The notes under the pieces were generated by a model. The model saw nothing but the letters and a program-made list of their open reading frames with translations. It did not search any database and was not told the DNA's origin. A stretch of 64,000 bases of DNA from Phycisphaerae bacterium (GTDB taxonomy: Bacteria > Planctomycetota > Phycisphaerae > Sedimentisphaerales > UBA12454). Shown piece after piece: positions 34,278-42,997 of this stretch. Made by a program: the position numbers and the translations under genes. Positions within the stretch are counted from its first letter, which is position 1. Each line of letters opens with the position of its first letter. The DNA lies in contig JBAZHC010000005.1 of the NCBI GenBank assembly GCA_041652575.1, forward strand, positions 62,001 through 126,000, in the 5' to 3' direction.

Positions 34278-35546
34278 TTAAAATAGCGATTTCGGAGGAA
34301 TAATAAAATGCTCAGGCACACGGAACTGCGAACACAACAGCAGCGATTCCCTGCCGACCTGCGCGATAACTTCTTCGTTATCTATATTCTCGGCAACTTT
34401 GGTTATAAGAGAAGCGATTATTTTCATCTGCTCTTCTTTCATTCCTCTTGTTGTAATCGCAGGTGTGCCGATGCGAAGGCCATTTGGATTAAACGGTTTT
34501 GCCGGGTCGCCGGGGATTGTATTGTAATTCGTTTCTATTCTCGCCCTGTCGAGAGCCTTTGCGAGTTTCTTGCCGGGAATGCCTTTGCTGCGAAGGTCGA
34601 TAAGTATAAGATGATTATCTGTACCGCCGCTGAACAAAGTGAAACCTTTTTCCATAAGAGATTCTGAAAGAACTTTTGCGTTTTTGATAATCTGCTTTGC
34701 GTAAGCGACGAACTCTGCGGTATCGGCTTCATGAAGAGCAACCGCAAGAGCGCTTATCGTGTGCATGTGCGGGCCGCCCTGCAGTCCCGGAAACACAGCT
34801 TTGTCAATCGCTTCGGCCAGCGATGCTTTACACATAAGCATTCCGCCGCGAGGACCGCGTAAAGTTTTGTGGGTTGTCGTGGAAACAATATCGGCATAAG
34901 GCACAGGACTTTGATGAAGCCCTGCCACTACAAGGCCACTGATGTGCGCTATGTCGCTTAAATGATATGCTCCGACATTTTTTGCGATTTCGCCGAATGT
35001 TTTGAAATCTATTTTTCGCGGATACGCACTTGCACCGGTGATGATAATTTTCGGTTTGTGTTTTTTGGCGAGGTCTTCGATTTTATTGAAATCGAACTGC
35101 CCTGTCTGTGGGTCAACTTCATAACTTACCGAATTAAAAACTTTGCTGGTGAAGTTGACTTTCCAGCCATGACTCAAATGACCGCCGAAAGGAAGCGCAA
35201 GACCCATAATCGTATCACCCACTGCGGCAACGGCGCTGTATGCCGCGAAATTCGCGACTGCGCCGGAATGAGACTGAACATTTACATGGTCGGCCTTGAA
35301 AAGTTTCTTCGCCCTTTCGATGGCGATTGACTCTACAAGGTCGGTTATCTGCTGACCTTCATAATAGCGTTTGCCCGGATAACCTTCGGCGTATTTATTT
35401 GTTAAACAGCTTCCGGTAGCTGCCATAACTGCTTTAGAGACATAGTTTTCCGATGGAATCAGGCGTATGCAGGCACTTTGGCGGGCACCTTCCTGACGCA
35501 GCAATTCATACATTTGAGGGTCATATTGTTCAAGTGCAGTAATCAT
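34278..35546 (-). CDS. glyA: Serine hydroxymethyltransferase
   Basis: GlyA interconverts serine and glycine and supplies one-carbon units on tetrahydrofolate. The protein has 422 residues. Recognisable blocks are LIPSENYVSKAVMAATGS, NKYAEGYPGKRYYEG, HSGAVANFAAY, SDIAHISGLVVAG and the PLP-lysine motif STTTHKTLRGPRGG near 226. It is the first gene of a glyA-oxidoreductase-M14 operon. Upstream is a promoter-like block (35586-35637) nearly identical to one in front of the GH115 gene. Confidence 0.96.
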   Translation of the reverse strand: MITALEQYDPQMYELLRQEGARQSACIRLIPSENYVSKAVMAATGSCLTNKYAEGYPGKRYYEGQQITDLVESIAIERAKKLFKADHVNVQSHSGAVANFAAYSAVAAVGDTIMGLALPFGGHLSHGWKVNFTSKVFNSVSYEVDPQTGQFDFNKIEDLAKKHKPKIIITGASAYPRKIDFKTFGEIAKNVGAYHLSDIAHISGLVVAGLHQSPVPYADIVSTTTHKTLRGPRGGMLMCKASLAEAIDKAVFPGLQGGPHMHTISALAVALHEADTAEFVAYAKQIIKNAKVLSESLMEKGFTLFSGGTDNHLILIDLRSKGIPGKKLAKALDRARIETNYNTIPGDPAKPFNPNGLRIGTPAITTRGMKEEQMKIIASLITKVAENIDNEEVIAQVGRESLLLCSQFRVPEHFIIPPKSLF

Positions 35547-35585
35547 ATAAATAACTCCATTTCAAAAAAAGTAATATGCCGAAAA

Positions 35586-35637
35586 GTTTAACAGAACATC
35601 GGGCAGAGGTCTAATAATTTTTGTTTGCCCCTGTCAT
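35586..35637 (-). promoter_or_regulatory. Conserved promoter block upstream of glyA
   Basis: Read on the minus strand: ATGACAGGGG, then CAAAAATTATTAGACC, a 17-bp spacer and TTAAAC. The putative -35 is TTAGAC (35614-35609) and the -10 TTAAAC (35591-35586), about 40 bp before the ATG. The same arrangement with the same spacer occurs at 38625-38679 in front of GH115. Confidence 0.55.
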
Positions 35638-35665
35638 AAACAAAACATTATTTACCTTTAATTCA

Positions 35666-38581
35666 TCACTGAACCCGTGTTTGCTCCGGACCAATGCAGG
35701 ACCTCTTGAGTCCGCCTAAATCGATTATGATTTTATCGAATACCATACCGGTATCAATCATCCAGAGTTTCAGCGTATGTTTTCCCGGTTTGTCTATATA
35801 ATGTTTTGTAATATTTTCAGAAACGTTTCGCCGGACATTTTCAGCCCATTGGGTGCTATTCGCAGCATGGCCGATATCTATACCCTGACACGGCTCCTGG
35901 TCAATGGAAACTCCATAAAACGTCCCTCTGAAATTGTTAATCGCAAAAACAGGCAGAACAAAGGAATGTATCTCAACGATGCCGCTATTATATATATAAA
36001 TATCGTATTCAAGATGCGGTGACTGCTCAGACCGGGGGCTTATCGGAGAGGCCGTTACCGGCAGCATTGTAACCGATTTCCCGGTTACTCCGAGGCCATT
36101 GATAGTTGCCCAGGAAATACCGTTTGATTCTACTTTTCGACTATAGTTTGCAGCGTAAATAGAAATGACCCCATCGTTCTCAACGAATGTACCTTTTAAT
36201 TCTTCTTTGGCCGGTGAGGCGGGATTAAAGCAATTCACGAAAACTGTTTCTTCGCTGCCTGCGCCCTGAATCCGGATTGCACCTCTCAGATTCTCCTGCT
36301 TCGGAACAGCGGACCAGTCAATGCTTACGAAAATACGCTCTTCAGTCGCAACATCTCCTTCGGACCTGCTCAATTTAATCCACTTCTGATCCGGCACGGC
36401 TTTCCAGTTGAATGGCGTTTTCCCTTTATTAAAAATCTCGATGAAATATTTGCTGTCACTAATGGGATTAAAACAAGGCAATACATAAGTATAGTCGATT
36501 CCCCTGTTCGGTGTAAAGTTCTGTACAAAAATACCCATCTTGCTTTCCTGGGGAACCTCAATAGTTTCAAGCGGAGGCATATTATAATAGACAGATATTC
36601 TGGTCTGCTCCCAGGCCATCATATGTTTCCATTTTCCATCGAGCAGTTCATTGTATTGTTTTGTAATATCCTTGATTTTGTCGTAGCAGTACCTGGCCTG
36701 TTCTGCAATATCATTTGTGCCGCTTCTGCCCTGCCCTGCATACCATCTGTTTTTCTGGGCCAGCAGAATCTTGCGATTCATATAATTACCTGCGACAACC
36801 GGATAATAGACCAATTGAAAACAAGCAGGCTTTAAACGGGCCGGCATTTTTTCGTAGAGCTGTGTCGCCTTATCGCTGATAGCTGCAAATCGCTCAAGCC
36901 GTCTTTCCGCTTCACGATAATTGATAAAGCTGTATTCGGTATCTTCCCATCGCGCCACATTAGAGTGAAAACCAAATTCGCTGCCGAACCCCATAAACTC
37001 CGGCTTCCTCTCATATCCGAGAGCATAAAATTCTTTCATAATAGCTGTCATCTCATCGGAGTATTCCCTGCCGAAAACCGACCCCAGCCATGACGAAAGA
37101 TGCGATGAAATATTGCTGTGGTCCACCATATTAACATCCCACGCCAAATCGAGAAAGAAGCTTGTACCATATTCGGCCGGCTTGATATCCCCGACATTAA
37201 CTATCCATATGCGCCGAGAATCAAAACTGTAGGCTTTCGTCATCTCCTCCCACATTAGAGCAGGCGCAGTTGAAAACAGCCACAGGTAATCGTGAGGGTT
37301 GCCAAGATAGGAAAAATGATAATAGACCCCGCTGCCGCCTGGGCGTTTGCTCTCCAGCGGATTGCTTAAACGACGGATATATCCGAAATTATCATCCACC
37401 CATATTAACGCAACATCTTCGGGAACCTTAAGTCCGTTATCGTAAAGCGTCAGAACTTCTTTATATGGAATAAACACCTGTGGGATTTCTGTAATTTTTT
37501 TGTCTATGTGTGCGGTTAAAATTTTTCTCTCATCGGCAAAGACCTTCTCCATCAAAACAATTTTTTCTTCCAAACTCAGATTGCCGATAATTCCACTATC
37601 GTGAATGCCGCGTATGCCGATGGTGTACAAATTTTCAAATTGGCCGTTTTCTGAAACGCGCTTATCCAATGCCTTGCAGATATTTTCTTTGTTCGTATCA
37701 TACCGCCACTCCCCCATCGCTGCTGTATCCCACTCTGAAGCATTATTAAACAACAACGGCTCGCAATGGGCCGAACCCATAACGATCGCATAATCATCGG
37801 CGACTTTTTTATTATCCGGATAATAATTAAATGGTTTCGTACAGCTATGCATCGCAGGCCAGCAGTGGTTTGCCTTCAATCTCAACAGAAGCTCAAAAAT
37901 TTTCTCATAAGTTCTGGGACCTATGTCTCCAAGATTAGGGTCAAATGTTTTCGATGCCCAGGGCTTCAATCCCCAATCTTCATCATTGAGAAATATTCCG
38001 CGATACCGTACCGAAGGAGGCCCTTCGGTATAAAATCCTTTTTTGATTATCAGGTTTTCTTTTTTATCGACAGGAACATCTGCCCACCAATACCAGGGAG
38101 ATACTCCTATTTGCTTGGACAACTCAAAAATGCCGTAAGCGGTCCCCCGCCGATCGCTGCCGAAAATAATTAACGCTGAATCGATATTTGGAAAAGGCTT
38201 TTCAACAATTGCCAAACCGTAAGTTTCCCATCGCCCCGCGATGCCGGCCGTATTGATTTTCCCTTCTTTGATTAACTTGTCTATTAGATTGTTATGCCCG
38301 ATAGTTCCTGCAATCACAGCGATGCCTTTGATTTGTCCCAAATCGGTACAGACTGCGGGCATCACGCCGGTAACATTTTTAATATCTTCAGCAAGATAAC
38401 TGGCCGAAATTTCAACGACCTTATAATCATTTTGATCATAACAAATGCCTGCTGAGATTTTGTTATAGACAAGTTTAAAATCCCCCTGCTGATATTCCTG
38501 CTTAACAAAGTCAGCAGCCTTTGCATTCAAAAAACAACAACTCGCAAGCAAAAAAAACGCTGCTGCTTTAGTCATTTTCAT
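35666..38581 (-). CDS. Glycoside hydrolase family 115 alpha-glucuronidase
   Basis: A secreted 971-residue xylan alpha-1,2-glucuronidase, which removes (methyl)glucuronic acid from xylan side chains. The signal peptide is MKMTKAAAFFLLASCCFLNA; the ATG at 38581 has an AAGG site upstream, and a TTG two codons earlier is less likely. The N-terminal domain (about 30-190) is followed by the GH115 barrel with RYRGIFLNDEDWGLKPWA near 193, LKANHCWPAMHSC near 237, MGSAHCEPLL near 268, IGIRGIHDSG near 320 and WVDDNFGYIRRL near 388. A linker and a C-terminal beta-rich/Gylcosyl_hydrolase_115_C-like part (about 690-970) end the protein. With xylA nearby it points to xylan use. Confidence 0.92.
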   Translation of the reverse strand: MKMTKAAAFFLLASCCFLNAKAADFVKQEYQQGDFKLVYNKISAGICYDQNDYKVVEISASYLAEDIKNVTGVMPAVCTDLGQIKGIAVIAGTIGHNNLIDKLIKEGKINTAGIAGRWETYGLAIVEKPFPNIDSALIIFGSDRRGTAYGIFELSKQIGVSPWYWWADVPVDKKENLIIKKGFYTEGPPSVRYRGIFLNDEDWGLKPWASKTFDPNLGDIGPRTYEKIFELLLRLKANHCWPAMHSCTKPFNYYPDNKKVADDYAIVMGSAHCEPLLFNNASEWDTAAMGEWRYDTNKENICKALDKRVSENGQFENLYTIGIRGIHDSGIIGNLSLEEKIVLMEKVFADERKILTAHIDKKITEIPQVFIPYKEVLTLYDNGLKVPEDVALIWVDDNFGYIRRLSNPLESKRPGGSGVYYHFSYLGNPHDYLWLFSTAPALMWEEMTKAYSFDSRRIWIVNVGDIKPAEYGTSFFLDLAWDVNMVDHSNISSHLSSWLGSVFGREYSDEMTAIMKEFYALGYERKPEFMGFGSEFGFHSNVARWEDTEYSFINYREAERRLERFAAISDKATQLYEKMPARLKPACFQLVYYPVVAGNYMNRKILLAQKNRWYAGQGRSGTNDIAEQARYCYDKIKDITKQYNELLDGKWKHMMAWEQTRISVYYNMPPLETIEVPQESKMGIFVQNFTPNRGIDYTYVLPCFNPISDSKYFIEIFNKGKTPFNWKAVPDQKWIKLSRSEGDVATEERIFVSIDWSAVPKQENLRGAIRIQGAGSEETVFVNCFNPASPAKEELKGTFVENDGVISIYAANYSRKVESNGISWATINGLGVTGKSVTMLPVTASPISPRSEQSPHLEYDIYIYNSGIVEIHSFVLPVFAINNFRGTFYGVSIDQEPCQGIDIGHAANSTQWAENVRRNVSENITKHYIDKPGKHTLKLWMIDTGMVFDKIIIDLGGLKRSCIGPEQTRVQ

Positions 38582-38624
38582 TTTCAACCTTCATTCCATA
38601 TAAAAATAAATAATTCGTTGAGCA

Positions 38625-38679
38625 GTTTAACGAAAGATTTTCTCGCGGTCTAATAATTTTTGCTCACCCCCCTGCCATT
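38625..38679 (-). promoter_or_regulatory. Conserved promoter block upstream of GH115 gene
   Basis: On the minus strand ATGGCAGGGG, then GCAAAAATTATTAGACC, a 17-bp spacer and TTAAAC. The putative -35 is TTAGAC (38653-38648) and the -10 TTAAAC (38630-38625), about 45 bp before the ATG. It closely copies the block in front of glyA at 35586-35637. Confidence 0.55.
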
Positions 38680-38684
38680 TAATT

Positions 38685-38711
38685 TTGCAATATTGTTAGT
38701 TAATATTACAA
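38685..38711. promoter_or_regulatory. Dyad upstream of GH115 promoter
   Basis: TTGCAATATT (38685-38694) and AATATTACAA (38702-38711) are inverted repeats with one mismatch and a 7-bp centre. The dyad lies just upstream of the GH115 promoter block, where an activator or repressor could bind. The factor is unknown. Confidence 0.4.
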
Positions 38712-38807
38712 CAAAATTAAACAATGAAACAAAAAAGATTTGTAGGGATATTTTTTTGTTTTAATTATCTCTTTCATTTTTTTATTTTTTTGCAACATAG
38801 GAAAAAA

Positions 38808-38823
38808 TGTTTCACGTAAAACA
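38808..38823. promoter_or_regulatory. parS: parS-like site 1
   Basis: TGTTTCACGTAAAACA differs by one base from the consensus TGTTTCACGTGAAACA, which ParB binds to load onto the chromosome. It lies about 380 bp upstream of parB. Confidence 0.85.
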
Positions 38824-38978
38824 TCCACTTTCTGCATCGTTGCCGATTTAGCGTTTTCCCATTTTTAAAAAATTGGAAAATAAAAATTTACAGCACGCTT
38901 TTATTTCTAAATTTTTTACTACTCTGTTTTTCAGACTGCTTTCTTTAATTATCATGAAAAAGCCGGTTAACTCTGTAT

Positions 38979-38994
38979 TGTTTCACGTGGAACA
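38979..38994. promoter_or_regulatory. parS: parS-like site 2
   Basis: TGTTTCACGTGGAACA differs by one base from the parS consensus. It is about 195 bp upstream of parB and 170 bp from site 1. Confidence 0.87.
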
Positions 38995-39188
38995 GCCAGC
39001 TTTTGCCAAAGGCTGCAAACTGGCGAGTCGGCGGACAAGTTCTCCTGATTCTAAAAGATTTTCGATGAAAATAGGCTTTGGCAAACTATTTTTCAAAGTT
39101 TTTTATGGAAAAGCCATGATATATCTGTTAAAAATTCTCCCATAGTTCTTATCAGATACCTTTAACGCCATTAAAAGAAGGAGCGAAT

Positions 39189-40130
39189 ATGACGCCAAAA
39201 AGCAAGGAAAAGCCAAAACATCTCGGCAGGGGGCTTGAATCTCTTTTAGGTCCTATAACCAATGCCGCACAGGAAAGCATAGACACTCCTATGTCTCCGG
39301 AAGTTCCTAACTATATACCAGACAATGAGTTACAGAAAAACTTTGCTGAATTAAGTCTTGATGATATAGCACCTAATCCTTATCAACCAAGACAAGCCTG
39401 GAACGACCAGCAGCTTCGTGAACTTTCCGACTCCATTAAGGAAAACGGAATAATCCAGCCAATAATAGTCAGGCGGAAGGGGACTAAATACGAGATTGTG
39501 GCTGGAGAAAGGCGGTTTAGGGCGGCAGAGATGGCAGGGCTGACAAAGATTCCCGCGATGGTAAGAACAACCGATGATTCTGAAATGTTGGCTCTCGCGC
39601 TGATAGAAAATATTCAGCGGGCGGATTTGAACCCGATTGAAAAGGCAAAGGCGTATCAAAATTTTATGGAGACCTTCAGCCTGACCCAGGAACTGGCCGC
39701 ACAGAAACTCGGGCAGGACCGTTCGGCTGTCGCCAATTATGTTCGGCTGCTGAATCTGCCGACGGAAGTAAAACAGATGCTCGTCGACGGCTCACTGGAT
39801 ATGGGACATGCGAGAGCAATACTTGCGCTGCCGACAGATGAGCTGCGAAGAAAACTCGCTCACCGCGCATTGGCAGGGCGGCTCAGCGTCAGAGAAGTCG
39901 AGAGACTTGTCAGACTTGCCCTGAGTGAAAAAGACGAGAAGAAACAAAAACAGATTTTTGAAAAGCCTGCGCATATAAAAGACCTCGAAGAAAAAATCCG
40001 CAGCAGGCTCGGCACAAAGGTAAATATCCAGGCTCATAAGAGCGGCCAACGGGGTAAAATTGTAATCGAGTTTTATTCGCTCGATGAATTCGACAGCATC
40101 GCACAAATGCTCGGCGTAAACTCTGATTAA
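39189..40130 (+). CDS. parB: Chromosome-partitioning protein ParB
   Basis: ParB is the CTP-dependent clamp that loads at parS and spreads to direct chromosome segregation. The protein has 313 residues. The N-terminal LGRGLESLLG motif is the usual ParA-contact region. The ParB/Srx domain includes IAPNPYQPRQAW near 60 and IVAGERRFRAAEMAG near 104 (CTP-binding). The helix-turn-helix region has LTQELAAQKLGQDRSAVANY near 166, and the C-terminal dimer domain follows. Two parS sites lie just upstream. No parA gene is adjacent, which is unusual because parA normally precedes parB. Confidence 0.95.
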   Translation: MTPKSKEKPKHLGRGLESLLGPITNAAQESIDTPMSPEVPNYIPDNELQKNFAELSLDDIAPNPYQPRQAWNDQQLRELSDSIKENGIIQPIIVRRKGTKYEIVAGERRFRAAEMAGLTKIPAMVRTTDDSEMLALALIENIQRADLNPIEKAKAYQNFMETFSLTQELAAQKLGQDRSAVANYVRLLNLPTEVKQMLVDGSLDMGHARAILALPTDELRRKLAHRALAGRLSVREVERLVRLALSEKDEKKQKQIFEKPAHIKDLEEKIRSRLGTKVNIQAHKSGQRGKIVIEFYSLDEFDSIAQMLGVNSD

Positions 40131-40192
40131 ATTCAGTTGAAAATATCAGTCGCTAACTAAATATAACTTGTTAATTACGAAGGGAATCAGAT

Positions 40193-41506
40193 ATGACTAA
40201 AGAATATTTTCCGAAGATTGGTAAAATTAAATTTGAGGGACCGAAATCAAAAAATCCGCTTTCATTTAAACAATATAATCCAAATGAAAAAATTCTCGGC
40301 AAGACGATGGAACATCATCTTCGTTTTGCTGTTTGCTATTGGCATACGCTCAAAGGGCTCGGCGGTGACCAGTTTGGCCTAAGTACTATTTCACGCAATT
40401 ATAATCAGGGCAGCAGCCCGATGGAAATCGCTGAGAATACGATGTATGCGGCATTCGAATTTTTCAGCAAGCTCGGCGTAAAGTATTGGTGCTTTCACGA
40501 CAGGGACATCGCACCAGAAGGCGACAGTCTTTCCGAGAGCAATAAGAATCTCGATAGTATTGTCAAGATTGCAAAGAAGCTTCAAAAGAATACGGGCATA
40601 AAAACCTTGTGGGGCACAGCAAATTTATTCAGCAACAAAAGATTTATGGCAGGGGGAGCAACGAATCCTTCGCCCGATATTTTCGCTTATGCCGCCGCGC
40701 AGGTTAAAAAAGCGATGGAAGTTACAAAAGAGCTTGGCGGGGCAGGTTATGTTTTCTGGGGCGGCAGAGAAGGTTACGATATGCTGCTCAACACGGATAT
40801 GAAACGCGAGCTTGACCACCTGGCGAAATTTTTCCATCTTGCGATTGATTATAAAAAGAAAATCGGATTCAAAGGTCCGTTCTATATCGAACCGAAACCG
40901 AAAGAACCGACAAAGCATCAGTACGATTTCGATGCGGGAAATTGTTTCGCGTTTCTGCAGAAGTACGACCTTGTAAAATATTTCAAACTGAACATCGAAG
41001 CCAACCACGCAACGCTTGCCGGCCATAGTTTTCAGCACGAGCTTCAATACTGCGTTGACAATAATATTCTCGGCTCGGTCGATGCCAACAGGGGCGATTT
41101 GCTTCTCGGTTGGGATACCGACCAGTTTCCAATGGATATTTATGAAACGGCTTTAGCGATGTATATCATTTTAAACGGCGGGGGGCTCACAACCGGAGGA
41201 TTGAATTTTGACGCTCATGTTCGAAGGCAGTCGATTGCTCCGGAAGATTTGTTCTACGCCCACATTGGCGCGATGGATGCTTTTGCCCGTGGACTTAGAA
41301 TTGCCGCCAAGATGATTAAGGATGGTAAAATAGGCAAGATGGTAAAAGCTCGATATGCCGGTTGGGACAAAGGTATCGGTAAAAAAATCGAAAAAGGGAA
41401 AGTAACATTCGGACAGTTAGAACAATATGCCCTTCAAAATGGCGAACCGAAACTCCAAAGCGGCAGACAGGAACTGCTCGAAAGTATATTGAATGAGTAT
41501 ATATGA
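40193..41506 (+). CDS. xylA: Xylose isomerase
   Basis: XylA converts D-xylose to D-xylulose, the entry step into the pentose phosphate pathway. The 437 residues match the larger class-II enzymes. The catalytic His lies in WCFHDRDIAPEG near 101. Metal ligands lie in FYIEPKPKEPTKHQYDFD near 230, NIEANHATLAGHSFQHEL near 267 and GSVDANRGD near 294. An AAGGGAATC ribosome site precedes the ATG. A strong terminator follows, so it is transcribed alone or with parB. No xylulokinase is in the window. Confidence 0.97.
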   Translation: MTKEYFPKIGKIKFEGPKSKNPLSFKQYNPNEKILGKTMEHHLRFAVCYWHTLKGLGGDQFGLSTISRNYNQGSSPMEIAENTMYAAFEFFSKLGVKYWCFHDRDIAPEGDSLSESNKNLDSIVKIAKKLQKNTGIKTLWGTANLFSNKRFMAGGATNPSPDIFAYAAAQVKKAMEVTKELGGAGYVFWGGREGYDMLLNTDMKRELDHLAKFFHLAIDYKKKIGFKGPFYIEPKPKEPTKHQYDFDAGNCFAFLQKYDLVKYFKLNIEANHATLAGHSFQHELQYCVDNNILGSVDANRGDLLLGWDTDQFPMDIYETALAMYIILNGGGLTTGGLNFDAHVRRQSIAPEDLFYAHIGAMDAFARGLRIAAKMIKDGKIGKMVKARYAGWDKGIGKKIEKGKVTFGQLEQYALQNGEPKLQSGRQELLESILNEYI

Positions 41507-41542
41507 AAAACAGGGTATAGGATTTAGGGTATAGAGTTTACG

Positions 41543-41570
41543 AAGGCCGGTTTTAAAACTGGCCTTTTTT
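41543..41570 (+). terminator. Intrinsic terminator of xylA
   Basis: AAGGCCGGTTTT (41543-41554) pairs with AAAACTGGCCTT (one wobble) and is followed by a T run to 41570. Confidence 0.85.
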
Positions 41571-41663
41571 ATTGGTTTTTGGGCTGAAAACAGCGATTTT
41601 TAAGATTTTTTGAAAAATTTTCATTTTTCTATTGTATAAAGCCGACGTATAGTATATTAAGCA

Positions 41664-41679
41664 AGTAATACAGTAATAC
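41664..41679 (+). promoter_or_regulatory. Tandem octamer in the GntR gene leader
   Basis: Two exact adjacent copies of AGTAATAC lie about 20 bp before the GntR start, next to GTATAGTATATTAAG. They may be part of the regulator's own operator; YtrA-type regulators often control their own operon. Confidence 0.35.
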
Positions 41680-41696
41680 GAAAGGCTTAAAATTTA

Positions 41697-42089
41697 ATGT
41701 TACTCGAAATTGACCATCATAGCGGCGTACCAATATACCAGCAGGTAATTCGCCAAATTCGTCAGCAGATAATAACCGGCGGTCTGACAGAAGGCGCCCA
41801 GCTCGAAACGGTTCGCGACCTTGCGGCCAGACTCAATGTTAATCCTATGACTGTCAGCAAGGCATATTCGTTTCTGGAAGCAGAAGGACTCGTCGAACGC
41901 AAAAGAGGTATCGGCCTTTTTGTAGTCAATGTAAAAAAAGACCAAATGGAGCAGATAAAGAACAGACTGCTGGACAGCATTGTAAACAAAGCGGCGGTAA
42001 CCGCTATTCAACTCGGAATGTCGGAAGACGAGGCTTTGGAGTTTTTTAAAAAATGCTATAGAGAATACGATTCTGAAAATCGGAGATAA
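41697..42089 (+). CDS. GntR-family regulator, YtrA subfamily
   Basis: A 130-residue repressor. The winged helix-turn-helix fills about 10-78 (GVPIYQQVIRQIRQQIITGG, TVRDLAARLNVNPMTVSKAY and EGLVERKRGIGLFV), and a short helical tail of about 50 residues follows. That short tail is typical of the YtrA subfamily, which usually regulates an adjacent ABC transporter. Here the ATPase gene starts 2 bp downstream and a membrane protein follows, exactly that arrangement. The inducer is unknown. Confidence 0.92.
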   Translation: MLLEIDHHSGVPIYQQVIRQIRQQIITGGLTEGAQLETVRDLAARLNVNPMTVSKAYSFLEAEGLVERKRGIGLFVVNVKKDQMEQIKNRLLDSIVNKAAVTAIQLGMSEDEALEFFKKCYREYDSENRR

Positions 42090-42091
42090 AA

Positions 42092-42985
42092 ATGGAAAAT
42101 GAAAATACAATAGTACAGGTTCGAGACCTGTCAAAAAAATTCGGAAAGATTCTGGCGCTCGATAAAATCGACCTTGATATCTCCCGCGGACAAATCATCG
42201 GTCTTCTCGGCGCAAACGGCGCCGGCAAAAGCACATTACTGCGGCATATAATCGGTTTGTATCTTGCCGATGAAGGCCAGTGTAAAACTTTTGGAACTAA
42301 CGCCGAGAAACTTTCTCCAATCGAACTTGGAAAAATCGGATACGTTCATCAGGAAGGCGAACTTCTCGGCTGGATGACGGCAGGGCAGTTGATTCGTTAT
42401 GTCAGCGCATATTATAAAAACTGGAATCACGAGCTTGAGGAAAAATATATCGCCGATTTCGGCATTTCCATAAAAACCAAAGTTGGAACTCTATCGCCCG
42501 GCCAGCGGCAGCAGCTCGCGATTTTGCTCGCGATTGGTTTTGAGCCGGAGCTTCTAATTCTCGATGAGCCCGCTTCCGGGCTTGACCCGATTGCAAGAAG
42601 TCAATTTCTCGATTTACTCCTGCAGATAATCCAGGATGAAAAACACACCATAATTATTTCATCGCACATTTTAAGCGATGTTGAAAAGGTAATTGACCAT
42701 ACTTTGATTATGCGCCAGGGTAAAATTCTTCGCGATTGCAGTTTCGACCGGCTGCAGGAAGAATTTTTACGTTTTACAATCACTTCCCTAAACGGCCCGC
42801 TGCCCGCGAATTTGCCATTTGAAAATATTATAAGCTGCCAAAGAGATAATGATAAAGCGGTGATAACCGTGCAGAATAATACGGAAGAACAATTGCGCGA
42901 TGCGGCAAAAAAACTCAATTCTGAAATTCAAGTCAGAATGCTGACGCTGGAAGATTTGTATAAAATCGTAGTTAACCAGAAATAA
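42092..42985 (+). CDS. ABC transporter ATP-binding protein
   Basis: A 297-residue ATPase of the YtrB/CcmA-like export group. Walker A GLLGANGAGKSTLLRHI is near residue 35, the Q-loop YVHQEGELLGWMT near 85, the signature TLSPGQRQQLAILLAI near 133 (SPGQ instead of SGGQ, common in this group), Walker B LLILDEPASGLDP near 155, and the H-loop ISSHIL near 188. The C-terminal 80 residues form the extra regulatory domain of this type. It pairs with the membrane protein directly downstream. Confidence 0.92.
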   Translation: MENENTIVQVRDLSKKFGKILALDKIDLDISRGQIIGLLGANGAGKSTLLRHIIGLYLADEGQCKTFGTNAEKLSPIELGKIGYVHQEGELLGWMTAGQLIRYVSAYYKNWNHELEEKYIADFGISIKTKVGTLSPGQRQQLAILLAIGFEPELLILDEPASGLDPIARSQFLDLLLQIIQDEKHTIIISSHILSDVEKVIDHTLIMRQGKILRDCSFDRLQEEFLRFTITSLNGPLPANLPFENIISCQRDNDKAVITVQNNTEEQLRDAAKKLNSEIQVRMLTLEDLYKIVVNQK

Positions 42986-42997
42986 AGGTTGATTAAA

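Larger units (their letters stand above)
38582..39188. other. AT-rich parS-containing intergenic region
   Basis: About 600 bp with no convincing gene; the short ORFs lack ribosome sites. It holds the GH115 promoter block (38625-38679), a long dyad (38685-38711), two parS-like sites and the leader of parB with an AGAAGGAG ribosome site. No cluster of DnaA boxes was found, so there is no direct evidence of a replication origin. Confidence 0.6.

Noticed and set aside
35547..35665. Glycine riboswitch in front of glyA
   Set aside because: The 119-bp gap is explained by the promoter block and shows no riboswitch-like conserved core.
38873..39145. 90-codon plus-strand ORF between the parS sites and parB
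   Set aside because: It spans a parS site, has no ribosome site and no recognisable sequence.
38582..39188. Replication origin at the parS region
   Set aside because: No DnaA-box cluster, no dnaA or gidA nearby; parS sites alone do not show an origin.
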